Assembly: GCA_023653785.1 (NCBI GenBank)
Contig: JAMKCH010058227.1
Location: 1 to 64,000 of the forward strand
Length of the DNA: 64,000 bases
Source: Ophioderma brevispina
Taxonomy: Eukaryota; Echinodermata; Ophiuroidea; Amphilepidida; Ophiodermatidae
Reading direction: 5' to 3'
The number at the start of each line of letters is the position of its first letter. Positions within the stretch are counted from its first letter, which is position 1. A program made the translations under genes and the position numbers. Positions 45,806 to 57,180 of the stretch are shown piece after piece. The notes under the pieces are model-generated. The model worked only from the letters and a program-made list of their open reading frames with translations. It did not search any database and was not told the DNA's origin.

Positions 45806-47344
45806 AATAGACTAATAATAATAATTTGAGTTACATAAAACCAAACCTACAAAGGCCAAGTTAGAAACTCAGAAAAAGAAAATTGGGTTTTTCCAGTCCA
45901 AACACAGTGTAAGATCTTGGTTTGTGTTAACTCTTGAAATATAGCAAAAATTCAATTATCTCAACCAAAAGCTAAAACCATTTAGCACACAAGTGAGTTT
46001 GTCCTTATGAAGCACTCTAAGGTTCTTAAAGAACACTAGGCTATAGCCTAGGATTGTTTTCTTTTTGTATTTCGATGTATATTTTGAAAGGTTAAGCAAA
46101 GTTAAAGCTAAGCAAAGTTAACGATCTAGTATTAATTCCCTTTTTGGTTCTAAAATTTTTCTTGACGAAATCATTATCTTTCCGTTCCGTAAAAAGAAAC
46201 CCCAAAGGGTGCTGTAATTAACATTGGTCAGGTTTTTAATTTAAATACGTTGATTTAATCGCGATTGTAATCACTTTGCTTTACAAAGCATGATTTTTAA
46301 TCAATTTCCTTTTTGATAAATTTGTTTTGGTCTTTTTAACATTCCTTTCTGCCCAGTTTTGTTTTTCTTATACATTTTTGACATTTTAATAAGCAAAACT
46401 GGCACCCATGGACCATCAACTATACAAGGATTAAGAGGTGTGACAGAAAACTTCCGATTTAAAGAAATTTAAAAAAAATGATAAAATTTTTAAATCTGAT
46501 TTAAATTTAAAAGAAAAACTGATTTATTTGTTTTAAAAAAATGAAAGCAACCACCCTGGCACTGGTTAAGGTTTCAAAGCTTTAAAAGAACAATTTTTCT
46601 TGGCTAAAGAAACCCCATTTTGGTTTTATACAGAATATGGGGCTCATTCCTTTTTCTCATACCGTTCTAACCAAAACATCATTTAGCCCTAAGATGTCAC
46701 AGGGTAAATGAGATAAATAGCAGTTTCTTCGACACCAAATCTTGTACCATTTCCGTTGAATTTGGGGTACTGGTACGAGGCTATTCGCAATCTGGCCATG
46801 ACCTTTAATGAAATATTTGGAATTCGGTTATAACATTAGGCAAGTTGGTTGAATTCTCAGCGTTTGAAATTAAAATTTAAAATGGTTGTTCCTAAATCCT
46901 AAAATAAATATCTGGAAATCCAGCCTCAAAATTAAGGATCTGTGGAATTCTTGGTCATGAAATTAAAATAACATATTATGGTATATCCTGCACATCCTTA
47001 TAATATGTAGAAATCCAGCCTCAAAATTAACAAAATGGTTGGAATTCCCGGCCATGAATATCTATGGGGGGGGGCACGGGGGGGGCACTATTTATATGGA
47101 ATAGGCCCATTTGACAGGACTGTATCTAATCAAATTCGTGAATATAATTATGTAGTCCGGTTTAGTCCAATAAAATAGATAAATTTGCAGCATGATTACT
47201 GTCAATCACGACGAGACCCATGATATTGGTATATTCAAGTACTCACGTGTTACAAATTGGGACACCTTACACCCAAGAGTGAAATGGTGAACATCAATGA
47301 AACATTCCTTTAACAGGCAGGTACATTATGAGCACGCTATTCCG
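45806..47344. other. intergenic or intronic, no gene seen
   Basis: AT-rich. The stretch 46660-46800 (TTTAGCCCTAAGATGTCACA, GGGTAAATGAGA, ACACCAAAT) is loosely shared with 55850-55950. G runs near 47060. Confidence 0.4.
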
Positions 47345-47580
47345 TCAGGGATGGTTCTACAGGCACATTATTTAAACGTACTCGTTTAGGGTAGCATGAA
47401 AAACTCTATAATACTTTTTTAACAGTCTCACACAAATTAATTGTTCAGGGTAGCGCAATTCCAACAAAATACTTATTAGCTACGGTACGAATCAAACCAA
47501 AATACTTGTTTAGGGTAGTTTTCGTGCCAAGTACAAAGTAGCATTTGGGTGCATTTGTAAGGCCATACGCGAACATGATA
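47345..47580 (-). repeat. TTGTTTAGGGTAG repeat, related to 33900-34090
   Basis: ACGTACTCGTTTAGGGTAG, AATTGTTCAGGGTAGCG and AATACTTGTTTAGGGTAGTT are the inverted complements of the CCCTAAACAAGTATTTTG units near 33920-34030. Fragment of the same element family as 33813-35416. Confidence 0.75.
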
Positions 47581-47684
47581 ACCTTGGAATCACGGCCTAC
47601 CTATACATGTACATGTAGTAAAATGGACACCCTTGATTTAGGCTATCATTAATATAAGTTACAACTTAATATACTATATTCAGA

Positions 47685-48060
47685 TACACTGTAAAAATAC
47701 TGTACATTTTTAAAAGAAAAAATCTGGTAGAAAAACAAATTACCGGAAAAATGCAGTATATCTGTAAAAAATAATTCAATCAAGACATATATTAGTGAGT
47801 TATTTGGATTGTGAATTGTAGAGAATAAAAAGCACTAACGATCACCCTAACTATAATATTTTACCGTGCAGTTACATTGTACACTAAATAAGTTGTTGTA
47901 AAAATATGACCTATGTTACATGTATCTATAAATAGACAGTGAATTTGAATGGAAACCTGAAAAACTGTTTTTACGGGATTCCGGGGGCGGAAAAAAAACA
48001 AAAATTTGTTTGCATTTTGCCAGGATTTCCTGTAAAATTTACATATTTTTCCATGTAAAT
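47685..48060 (+). mobile_element. TACACTGTAAA-type MITE fragment
   Basis: Starts TACACTGTAAAAATACTGTA. The interior TAATTCAATCAAGACA, GATTGTGAATTGTAGAG and GTGAATTTGAATGGAAACC matches both halves of the split copy at 18690/22316. The right end is decayed. Confidence 0.7.
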
Positions 48061-48764
48061 GTTATGATTTAATCGTATATTTGAAAATTCATATAGTGTA
48101 TAAACAATGTGAGATTCTTCATTTAATTCGAATATGAGCTAAATTGTAATTTACTGGTCATAATGTGCCTGAAAAATGGACCTAAAATTTACAGTATTTT
48201 GCTGTATTCCAATTACAGCCAAATTATGCGTTCTAAAGTTTATAATATTTACCTGTTTTCTTTTTTTTTTTTTTTTTCTTTCTAGTGGTGTTCTTTTTAA
48301 ATTCGAAAAATACTTTTACAAATTCACTAAATTGGAAAAATACGCATATTACGACTATTACAATACACAGTTACCTCCTGAGCGGGGGGGGGGGGGGGGG
48401 GAACAGGTCGTTTTGAGGTTTTCTAAAGTTATAATCAATCAGAGAAAAAATAGCAAAAAATGCCAGAAACAAAAGTCTATTTTCATGTTCCTCAGCGGTG
48501 ATACCATGGAATGAGCCAATCAGAGAGGTAGTAGGTCTAGGATTTTAGGCGGTTTAGGCTTGGCTTGTTCCTATTTCTAGTAAGCTACAACCCTCTGGTA
48601 CGTGTCACTTATTTCATAAAGTTAATCCTATTATGATTCGGTTTTACTGATTAATGTATGTTATTTTAAAGGCACTAGGTCTATTTACAATACTTGATTC
48701 GTATATATTTATTAAAACAAACACACTGAAAACACACTTGAGGGAGGGATAGAATGCATATAGT
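48061..48764. other. intergenic or intronic, homopolymer-rich
   Basis: A T run at about 48265-48278 and a G run of about 18 at 48384-48401 in the + frame 48176-48514, which is not considered coding. Confidence 0.4.
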
Positions 48765-49485
48765 GTCGTAGTTTCCATGAAATGTACCGTGTGTTCCCCC
48801 CCCCCCAAACAAAACGCAACCAATGGGGCCAGGTGCCCAAAATAAAAAAGTTTTTTGAACAAACGATGTGACAATATTCTTTGTGGTAAGGTAAGATGGG
48901 ACTGTAGCAATATCCCTGAAAAGTTCATAAAGTAGAGTCAATATTTTTTAGATATGACCCCAGAAATCAAGTAATTTGCAGGACCCATTTAACCCAAATT
49001 GAGGCGCTATTAACTATAACTATTAAGTGAGAAGTACATTTTTCAGTAACAAGCAAGTTGCAGCCTAACGTATTTATCATTTTAGGTAATGTGGAGTTTG
49101 GCATGTTTATATATCAGTTAAATAATAATTATGTAATGCAGTCATTTGACCAGTAGAAGTCGTTCTGCAATAAATGTGGGCAAGTAAAATGTTGATTCAA
49201 ATCAATATTGTAATTTGACCATTTCGTTTCTTCATTGCCGTCTTGTGGATCACCAGCTCCTAATTTTTGCAAAATGGGTCATGCGGGTTACTTCATTCTT
49301 GGGTGCCATATCTTAAAAACTATTGACTCTACCTTTAGGAACTTTCAGGAATATTAGCTAACAGTCCCATCTTACTTTACAACAAGAATAAGTAGTCACT
49401 TGCTTTTGTTCAAACCAATGGGCGCCTTCCACCAAGTGTTGCGTGTTTTTTGGACACGCGGTATATACTCTTGTTTCGATTTATG
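48765..49485. mobile_element. ~720-bp inverted-repeat element
   Basis: The left arm (ACCGTGTGTTCCCCCC, AACCAATGGGGC, AAGGTAAGATGGGACTGT, AGAGTCAATATTTTTTAGAT) is mirrored at 49270-49480 (ATCTTAAAAACTATTGACTC, ACAGTCCCATCTTACTTTAC, CCAATGGGCGCC, GGACACGCGGTAT). Arms of about 200 bases, moderately diverged. Ends 95 bases before the acceptor at 49580. The two minus-strand frames at 48644-48941 lie in the left arm and are not genes. Confidence 0.75.
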
Positions 49486-49580
49486 CGACCCACTTCTAAA
49501 GCCTAATAAATGCTCCCACTAAAAAGAAAAATATCATGTTAAGGTGTCTTACGGTGTGTAATATTTTTTTAAACCTCCAG

Positions 49581-49846
49581 CTCCGAAACAGCTTGCCAAG
49601 GCAATGCAAAATGGCAGCTACTTATCAACAGCAACAAAACTCTCCCTCCACATCAAGAAAAGCTGCTTAACCAAAAACAGCTTCCTCAAGAAACATCAAC
49701 AGCAACAGCTGCTGCAACAACCCCCGCCACAACCTCAACACGAATTCAGGCCACAACACCCCGAGCAAGATCTACCGCCAAACCAGCATCACTGTTGGCC
49801 AACCAGAAGAACCAATGATGTTACCCATGTAGTGATGATGATGTGA
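49581..49846 (+). CDS. candidate Gln-rich exon of BEN-domain gene
   Basis: The acceptor AAACCTCCAG precedes 49581. In phase 1, as left by the exon at 38906, it reads PKQLAKAMQNGSYLSTATK, LSLHIKKSCLTKNSF and KKHQQQQLLQQPPPQPQHEF to a stop in a GATGAT array at 49844. A competing frame begins MAATYQQQQNSPSTSRKAA. The 3' end is unclear: either a donor before the GAT array or a frame change into the next Gln-rich block. Function of this part unknown; low-complexity Gln/Pro tracts are common in transcription regulators. Confidence 0.4.
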
Positions 49847-49885
49847 TAATGATGATGATAATGGTGATGATATGATGATAATGGT
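49831..49885. repeat. (GAT)n-type microsatellite
   Basis: GATGATGATGTGATAATGATGATGATAATGGTG array, flanked on both sides by CATGTAGTRRWR words (CCATGTAGTGATG and ACATGTAGTAGAA). It interrupts the Gln-rich coding stretch. Confidence 0.85.
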
Positions 49886-49904
49886 GATGTTGACCAAACA
49901 TGTA

Positions 49905-51129
49905 GTAGAATTAAAGCAAACGCCAACAACCTCAACAGCAACAACAACAAAACCGACTGAACAGGAGCACCAGCAACCTCAACAGCAACAGGATAAATCA
50001 AAAATATCAGAAGAGCTTCTTCAAGAGCACCAGGCAGCGAAAATGAACAACCAGCAGCACCCCCAACAACATCTCGACCAAGATAGTCAACAGCACACCG
50101 CACAACCAGAACAAGACCCCCAGCTCCAACATCGAACTCCACAGATCAACAACATCAACAAGAAGAGCTTCCTCGCGAGCAACAGCAGCAGGAAGTGAAC
50201 AACAGCAACCACGGCAGCAAACAATACTTCAACAAGATAGCAACATCAGCAGCAACAAACCCCACAGAAGCAAAGACCCGCAGGTCCAGCATCGACCTCA
50301 ACAGCAAAAGAATAATAAACAATATCAACGAGAAGAGTTTCCTTGCGAGCAACTGCAGAAGCGAAGTGAACAACAGCGACCACGGCAGCAACCCGAAAGA
50401 CCCGCAGCCTGAGCAAGACCGCAGCTCAGAACGAACACAACAGAATCAAACATTCAACAAGAAGAACTTCTTCAAGAGCAACAGCGCAGGAAGGGGATAA
50501 ACAGGCAACATCGAGCAACGAACCTCGAAAGGCTAGTCAACATAACAGCAACAGCCCGAGAGGACCCGCAGGTCCAGCATCGACCTCAACAGGCAACCCA
50601 AACAAATTCAAAGCAGAAGGAGAATTAGAATATAAGCAAGGTCGATGGATACAATTTGGTCCCGCAAGTTGAAATCATCACAACAAGAATAATTCACGTC
50701 ACAGGGCCTAGTGGCATTGAGTCGTGAATAGTCAAAAACCCAGGACCACCTTCGGCATCACGCAGCAAAATGAACAGCAGCCAAGGACACGAGATGGAGA
50801 TGAAATACGGTTGCAGCGGCATAGCTCGAGTTGTGGGTAGAAAAAGACAGCAGAAAAAGCTGACGTGCCCAAGACTGGCGGGCAACAGCAGGACTAGAGC
50901 TCACTTGCCCAGACTGGAGGGTGCCAACAACAGGGACAGAGCTGGACGTGCCCAGACTGGAGGTGGCAACAGCAGGACAGAGCTGACGTGCCAGACCGGA
51001 GGTGCAACAGCAGGACAGAGCTCACGTGGCCCAGACTGGAGGTGCATCAGCAGGACAGACTCACGTGCCAGACTGGAGGTGCAACAGCAGCGGAATGAAA
51101 GGGGACGGATTGAACTTGCCCTTGTTGAA
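49905..51129 (+). pseudogene. Gln-rich coding-like region with multiple frame breaks
   Basis: Peptide-like segments occur in alternating frames: KISEELLQEHQAA, HPQQHLDQDSQQHTAQPEQD, QHQQEELPREQQQQ, DPQVQHRPQQQKNNKQYQ, REEFPCEQLQKRSEQQRPRQ and QEELLQEQQRRKGINRQHR. The motifs EEL(L/P)xEQ and DPQ(L/V)QHRxPQ recur three to four times, so a repeated Gln-rich protein was once encoded. At least four frame changes are needed. It ends with IELALVE at a GAA/GTAAGT donor (51129/51130), phase 0. It may be a decayed exon or an intact one carrying assembly indels. Confidence 0.5.
50890..51095 (+). repeat. 39-bp (13-codon) tandem repeat in Gln-rich region
   Basis: About five units of GTGCAACAGCAGGACAGAGC, TCACGTGCCCAGACTGGAG. 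In frame this is VQQQDRAHVPRLE repeated. Unit lengths vary from 36 to 41, each change being a one- or two-base gain or loss that shifts the frame. Confidence 0.85.
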
Positions 51130-51365
51130 GTAAGTATTATAGTATAGCTCTTTTACTTTGCTCCACGTATAGGACTGTTAAAGTAGCTCACCAGTATAAA
51201 CCTATCTGTAGCCCTATATGGCGAAGCAGCGGGAGTAGTCAGTTTGAACATTTATTTGTGGATTTATACTGTGTTTGGCTACTGTGCTTTATAACTTATA
51301 CGGTGTAGAGGTTTGATTAAAAAGTCAGCACTCGCATGTTAAAAATGGCGAAGAATTAAAAGGAT

Positions 51366-51490
51366 AACATCGTCTACCGAAGTGTGGGGGTGCCAAACCC
51401 CCAGACTTCTGGAGAAAAATAACAATTTCAAATCAACAGAACAGATAAGCAAATAATGTAAGCACAAGAAAGTTATTTTTTTTTTTTTTT

Positions 51491-51527
<37 letters not shown>

Positions 51528-51810
51528 GATTATGAGATTTGTCATGTGATTGTTTGTTCTAAATGATAGCCAATGATTAGTTTAACACAGCCAGAGCATT
51601 TTCCAGAATGTGTTTCTGAGCTAGTAATGGAAATTAGATCTTTTTTTCACACCCTAATCTCCATATTTTCATACATGCTTCATTGGACTGTTTGTACTTA
51701 TTCTGGTACCAAAGGAAATAAAAAGCTCTAAGCTATACCATGTGGTACCAATCCGTATAACTGAAATGGGGATTAAACAACAAAATCCAGGCGGTTGTAA
51801 ACTGTCCGGG
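51366..51810. mobile_element. decayed GTCTACC-type element pieces
   Basis: ACATCGTCTACCGAAGTGTG with a GGGGGTGCCAAACCCCC palindrome at 51366-51410. Then TTCTGGTACCAAAGGAAATA, AGCTCTAAGCTATACCATGT and GGTACCAATCC at 51702-51755, matching the arms of 42729-43525. The region between holds a T run at about 51478-51527. Confidence 0.6.
51478..51527. repeat. T homopolymer run
   Basis: About 50 bases of T broken once by G. Generates the Lys-rich minus-strand frame. Confidence 0.95.
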
Positions 51811-52849
51811 TTGTGTTGTGTTACAAGGGCGGTTTTCGTGCGAAATGGAATTTTTGAATACGCATAATTCTCCCCTCCCCCTTCGCATTTTACTTTACTT
51901 CACTCAATGTGGTTTATTATTTTCCGCTTACAGGTCAACGAGAATTTCAAATAACAGTGTCCCGAAACATGCGAAATTCTTGATTTTTTACTGGTTAAAG
52001 CCTTTATTCAAGAGTCCTCTGTAGGAAAGCTGAGGACTGTTTTCTGTGTACAAAAATTGTGAAATTTCTGTAATGTCCGTCTAGGGAGAATACGAATTCA
52101 GCCTCTTTGTTTCTATTGAAATATAAGCATATACAATCCCCTTTTGTTTTTCAGTTGAATTATTTCTGTAACCAATAAAAGGTAGGGAGTCTTTGAGTGC
52201 CTAATCTGTATGAATTCCACTACATCAATTAATCTGGAGACTTGAACTCTCATCTATTGCACCTTTAAGACCAATCAATAACCGTTAACATGGTGAAGGT
52301 AAGGATATTATTCGCGAAAAATAATATGCACATTGTGCGAAATTGCTCGGACACCTATAATGCAATAATTTTATTTACTGATATTTTTTTAAACAACCCG
52401 TCCAAAATCCTACTTAATATTTTTGGTATTAACTGTTACGAACTGAATGCTGTTTTGTAGATTTTGTCCAGTGTACGTATTTAAGTTAAAAATAAACAAA
52501 AACTGTCATTTGACAGAAAAGATAATCTAACAAAATCTACCAATTACAAGCTTTTATTAACAGTTGCAGTTAAAGTGTACAAGATTTGTAACAATGTAGA
52601 TGTAGTTTGTATAACTCGAAGTCCGAACAATTATATCAGACATGATCTTCCTGTGCCTTTCGTATCGTTTATTTTTTCAATCATTTTTTGCAGGAACAAT
52701 GTTTCGCCCTCAAGCCTACGGTAGATGGTCAATCATGGTATGTCGCAGTTCAGTGCCTGGAAGTCTTTGCATGGCTGGAACAGTAACCGTATGTTATGCT
52801 CACATTGTTCCGATTGTTCCCCAACTTTTCACTACCTTGTGTATTGCTG

Positions 52850-53045
52850 CGCCGAAATCTGGGCTATGCCGATCGCCCGGTCTTTCGGCCGATGACCTTG
52901 CCGTACGGCAGGGCTATCTGCCGAAACGCCAGGTCTTTCGGCATTATTCATGCCGAAACTGCGGGCTTCCGTCACTACCCTGCCCGACGAGCAGGGTTCT
53001 TGCGAAACGATGGGTTATCCCAGTTGTTCGGCACCGAGAGATCCT
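52850..53045. repeat. TTCGGC/GCCGAA-rich block
   Basis: TCGGCCGATG, TGCCGAAACGCCAGG, TCTTTCGGCATTATTCATGC and CCGAAACTGCGGG form several overlapping inverted words. A similar cluster lies at 53888-53962 (TACTTCGGCACTGCCGAAAG, ATTCGGCACCGG, TTTCGGCAGG). The three overlapping + frames here are not called as genes. Confidence 0.6.
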
Positions 53046-53050
53046 TATTA

Positions 53051-54734
53051 CAGCGTGCGGTTGTTGGATGTACTAGTTCGTGTGTCAATTGCTGTACGAC
53101 CACAGTATGACACGAATAAGGTGTTCATTGGACTCAGCTCGGTACGACATGTTAAGATTAGCTTTAAACTAATAATTTTAGGGGCCTCGTTCAGTATTTA
53201 CAAGGGAGGGCGTCGGAGAAATTGAAAGATTGTTTGGAAATGCATAAACCCCAATGTAAGTTAGCCTACTAGGCCGATGCCATAGAATGCCATTACACCC
53301 ATCCCACACACCCCACTTAGATACCTCATATGATTTCTACTCTGATATGCCGATAGGTGCTTGGTACTGATAATAAAAGTTAGCATGACCACCCCACCCC
53401 CCCTCAGAAAAAAAAAAATAACATCCATAGACCCCTATTTGCGAGTAGACACATCACATAGGTCAATCCCAATGTTTGTACTCAACCTGACTCCAATACC
53501 AACCATACCTATTCCTAACCCGATCTTAACCCTACGTCCTATAGGCCCTATAACCCCACCCTAAACCCAACCGTGTGTTGCAACCTGCCTAATAGCCCTC
53601 CTCAATAAATTGGACCTTTACAATGGAGCCATATGTCACTATCATGCTATAACGTATACATTCTTTCCGAATTCGGCTACCAAGCTTGCTTAATTGGGTC
53701 TAGTGGTGCTTTGGCGTTTACAATAATGTATTTACGTTCTACTATTACATACATGCTTGTTTCCTAAATGCCAAAGCCTGATTTTAATGAGTTTCACTTG
53801 TAGAATTGTCCATAAAATCACGAAAATGTCTAACCCGTGCTCCTACACTCATCACAGCACGTTATTGTCACACTTCCCTTGCTCCTCTGCCGAATGCCCC
53901 CGGTACTTCGGCACTGCCGAAAGTAGGTATTCGGCACCGGTTATTTCGGCAGGCCGGTGATTTCTGCATCAACAGTATCGCACTACAAAACGTTATTTTT
54001 ATCATTTGTCATGGTTCATGAAATTGCGATTCTGTACTGACCACACGAATCTTTCTCGTACGTGAGTCGAGCGTATTTCATTTTGCGACCCGAGATTTCG
54101 CACCAGCGATCGAAATCTCGGCCGAAAATTTCTTGTTTTGCTCTGACATCGCGCCAATCACCACGAATTCTCGCAATTGGATAGCGGAATGACCCTGCAG
54201 TATCTTTTTTTAATTTATCAAATTCAATGATTGCTCTCATAGAGCAGGAGCAGAAGTTAATTTAAGGAATTCGTTCATCCCCACTACAGAAAAAGTTTAA
54301 CACCATTGTATTTAGTGAGGCCTCCTCTAGTCACTGCTGGAGTATAGGTAGTACATCTCCTCAATAGTGTTCGTTAGGGCCGCATCATGTTGAAATGTGT
54401 GCCATAATGTCCGTCTAATCATAAGATCCCAAAATGTTAGTTTGTAGCACCTAACCATTGGTTTTGGAGGTTAGGCCATAAGGGTAAAATGGCTAAATGG
54501 TAAAAAAGGTAATCTCAATTTGTACGGGGTCAACTTTGAAGTTACTCGATTATATTTTATATGTACTATACTGCATAATTTCAGGCGAAAACATTTCATT
54601 GCACGGGATATGAACAGCTTGCCTGTTGGGAGGTCATTATTTTTCAACACCATCTACGTCGTCTAGACGCCGGAGTGGATTTATTTCGAACCTCCCCGTA
54701 CTCTCCATCCACCAACCACCAATCAGGTAAACGA
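53051..54734. other. intergenic or intronic, no gene accepted
   Basis: Contains a second TTCGGC cluster at 53888-53962 and a 74-residue minus-strand frame at 54016-54240 discussed in findings. Confidence 0.4.
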
Positions 54735-54832
54735 CAATTTCTCTCTCTCTCTCTCTCCAACTCTCTCTACTCTCTCCTCCTCTCTCTTCCTCCCACTCTC
54801 CTCTCTCCCTCGCCTCTCTCTTTTTCCTCACA
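54735..54832. repeat. CT-rich microsatellite
   Basis: CTCTCTCTCTC with CCTCCTCTC and TTCC interruptions. Makes the Arg/Glu-rich minus-strand frames. Confidence 0.95.
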
Positions 54833-56599
54833 AGTGCACACTGTCACGCATCTGGCCGCACCGTCCCCGCTACGGTACACCCCCACGATCCCCCACCTAA
54901 CTACGCGCGGCGCTCTCGCGCCCCCTCCACATAAACAAACGTGTACCACTCACGGGCGCGACCTTTCACATCATGGAGGAACACTTGAAAGATTAATTTT
55001 AAACAACAATAATTAAACAAATGATACAATGATATCATTGAGTTTTGTCATTAATCAAGATCAAATTTGACGCAAAAAGTCATTCTTTGAACTGTTTAAT
55101 TTTCACACTTTCAGAGTGGGGCCCTGTAGTCACCCAAAAGAGTGAAAATTCAACTCTTTTGCATTTAGAAGTACCTACCCCCAATATGCTCACACTTACT
55201 GCTTCTGCCCACACATTTTTTGGACCCTCAAATTAGATCATTTAATATACAGACTCACGTCTGCTAACAATTTGCAAATTATTCCTCCCCAACATTTTCT
55301 GGAAATTCCCATTCTCTTCGTTTTAGAGCACTGAAGCAACACGTATTTTAGACTGAAATGTTGTGGGACTGAAACTAAACTTTTTGGAAGAAATTAAACC
55401 ATATGGTATGCGCATGTGGTTTAATTGATGTTTTTGCTGTGTCTTTTCATAGCCCCATCCAGGGTCGCTTTCACCCGTCACCTCAGGCGTCACTTGGGTG
55501 TCCGGTACGCTGTCTTTTATAATATTCTAAGTCTGTGGGTGCTTTAGGATACTATGTGAGCCTAAATACTAATTTTTATTGCAATAGTATTTTTTGGAAA
55601 TGCATAGGTTAATTTTAAACACTTAAAGGGGGTTGACCGATGTAAGATAGAGGCCTACGTTTTCAATCTTCACTCTTAGAAGGGCCCTTCACCCCACAAC
55701 CCATCTGTATAGTTTTGCACCGATATTTCAAAACTCGCTTTGATGTGATAGCTAAACACGTGATTTTCGTGAATCCCCAGTTAGAGCACTGTTAAATTAT
55801 ATTCGTCGACCAAATGGGTACATTTTGCGTTGAAAACATCCAAATCAACATCCTTTAGCCCAAGTAAGATTTAGCGGTTCACAGGGTAAGAGAAAAACAG
55901 TAGCTTTCTTCAGATATCCAAATTTTGGGCACCACTTCCGAAATCTGTGCTTCTGGGGACGTGTCTATTAGCGATCGGACCATGGCCCTAAGTGCATAAT
56001 TATAAGGATGGTCCATGGGACCCCAGGATTCGGTTTTTTTAGCGTGTCGCGTTTTAACGTAAGAGTATTTTTTTGGCCATTTTTTTTGTAATTGAAGACT
56101 TTTAAGCTGCGTACCTTTAGAGTAAAAAGAAAATGAAATCCTGCAGTTTCGTTTCTTCTGAGAAAATTAGCTGGGGTCCACTTATGGCACCACGGACCGT
56201 CGTTGACAAAAATTTATTTTTACATATTTTGACCTTGGACCATTTTGTGGGTAACCCCTGCATGTTAGACTTTGTTCCAATCAAATACAAATGAGATTAA
56301 GGTTATTAATGTTTCATTAACTACGTTTACTTACATGCTGATATGTAAATAACCCAAATTGGGGCCCGGAATCCATTTCTGTGTAGAAATGAATGGTATG
56401 GCAAAGTACATGGTTCAGAAAAAGGTGTCATAAAAAAGTAAAGTGTTTCAATATGGCTCATACATAATCCATTTGGCCTATTCTGAACTCAAAACAACCA
56501 TTAGTTTACATTTTTAGTGCACAATGTGCGAGAAAAAGCAAAAACAAAATATCCAGGATTTTCATACTTTTCATAACTTATGACGTCATAGTGACGGAA
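54833..56599. other. intergenic or intronic, no gene seen
   Basis: Short GC-richer patch at 54850-54960, then AT-rich. The 55850-55950 stretch loosely repeats 46680-46800. Confidence 0.4.
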
Positions 56600-56742
56600 T
56601 GTTTGTACCTATTTCGATATACCAATGGACAGAAGAAACTCTAGGCTATCCTGTGGTACCCAATTGGTAAGAATCGGATGTTCAATAAGAAAATTTACCC
56701 CTTCAGGTGCGTTGTTAAAAAATGCTCAGGTAGACGAGGGTT
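56600..56742 (+). mobile_element. right-arm fragment of GTCTACC-type element
   Basis: ATATACCAATGGACAGAAGA, AACTCTAGGCTATCCTGTGG, GAATCGGATGTTCAATAA and the end GGTAGACGAGGGTT (56729-56742) match 43370-43525. GACGTCATAGTGACG just upstream matches 43315-43335. The left arm is not found. Confidence 0.75.
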
Positions 56743-57180
56743 TAACTTACTTTTCACAAAGAGTCCCATATTTACCGTCTTTAAAATTGTACAAGAAACA
56801 AATTAGTTTTATTTATGGCCTAACACTTACAAATATCCTAAACCATAAGGCCAATATAATTTAAAAAAATGTTACATGTAGAACTTCGAAAGTGGTATAT
56901 GGAACTCGTGCCCAGTTTTTCCACAGAGGAAAAAAAATTGTTTTTGTTTTTCAAATTGATGAACTGTCGGTGAAAAGCATGTCTTTTTGGAAAACATTTG
57001 TTTGCCGGTTTTGAACACAGTTTTTTCTATTCCTAAGTTGAAAACCTAGAGTCAATTTGATAAACTAAGTTTTCTAAACTCAACGCCGATTAACTCACTT
57101 GATCAAATCAATAAATAAATTGGTAAACTGAGTTTATGGTTGATTGATGATTGATTATATTCATGTCTGTCACCCTTCAG
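56743..57180. other. intron end before BEN exon
   Basis: AT-rich, ending in a pyrimidine-rich acceptor TTCATGTCTGTCACCCTTCAG region immediately before 57181. No other feature. Confidence 0.5.

Larger units (their letters stand above)
51130..52693. other. probable intron, no gene seen
   Basis: Begins with a GTAAGT donor. Holds the GTCTACC element pieces and T runs listed separately; 51811-52693 has no coding signal. Confidence 0.4.

Noticed and set aside
48176..48514. 112-residue plus-strand frame
   Set aside because: Crosses a T run and a G run and overlaps MITE-derived sequence; no domain.
52291..52299. ATGGTGAAG followed by GTAAGG as a short first exon
   Set aside because: Nine bases of coding sequence with no matching second exon; too little evidence.
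52694..52737. 44-base micro-exon between TTTTTTGCAG and GTATGT
   Set aside because: Splice-like sites are good, but its length does not connect the phases of the flanking candidate exons (0 at 51129, 1 at 57181) and no homology is recognised.
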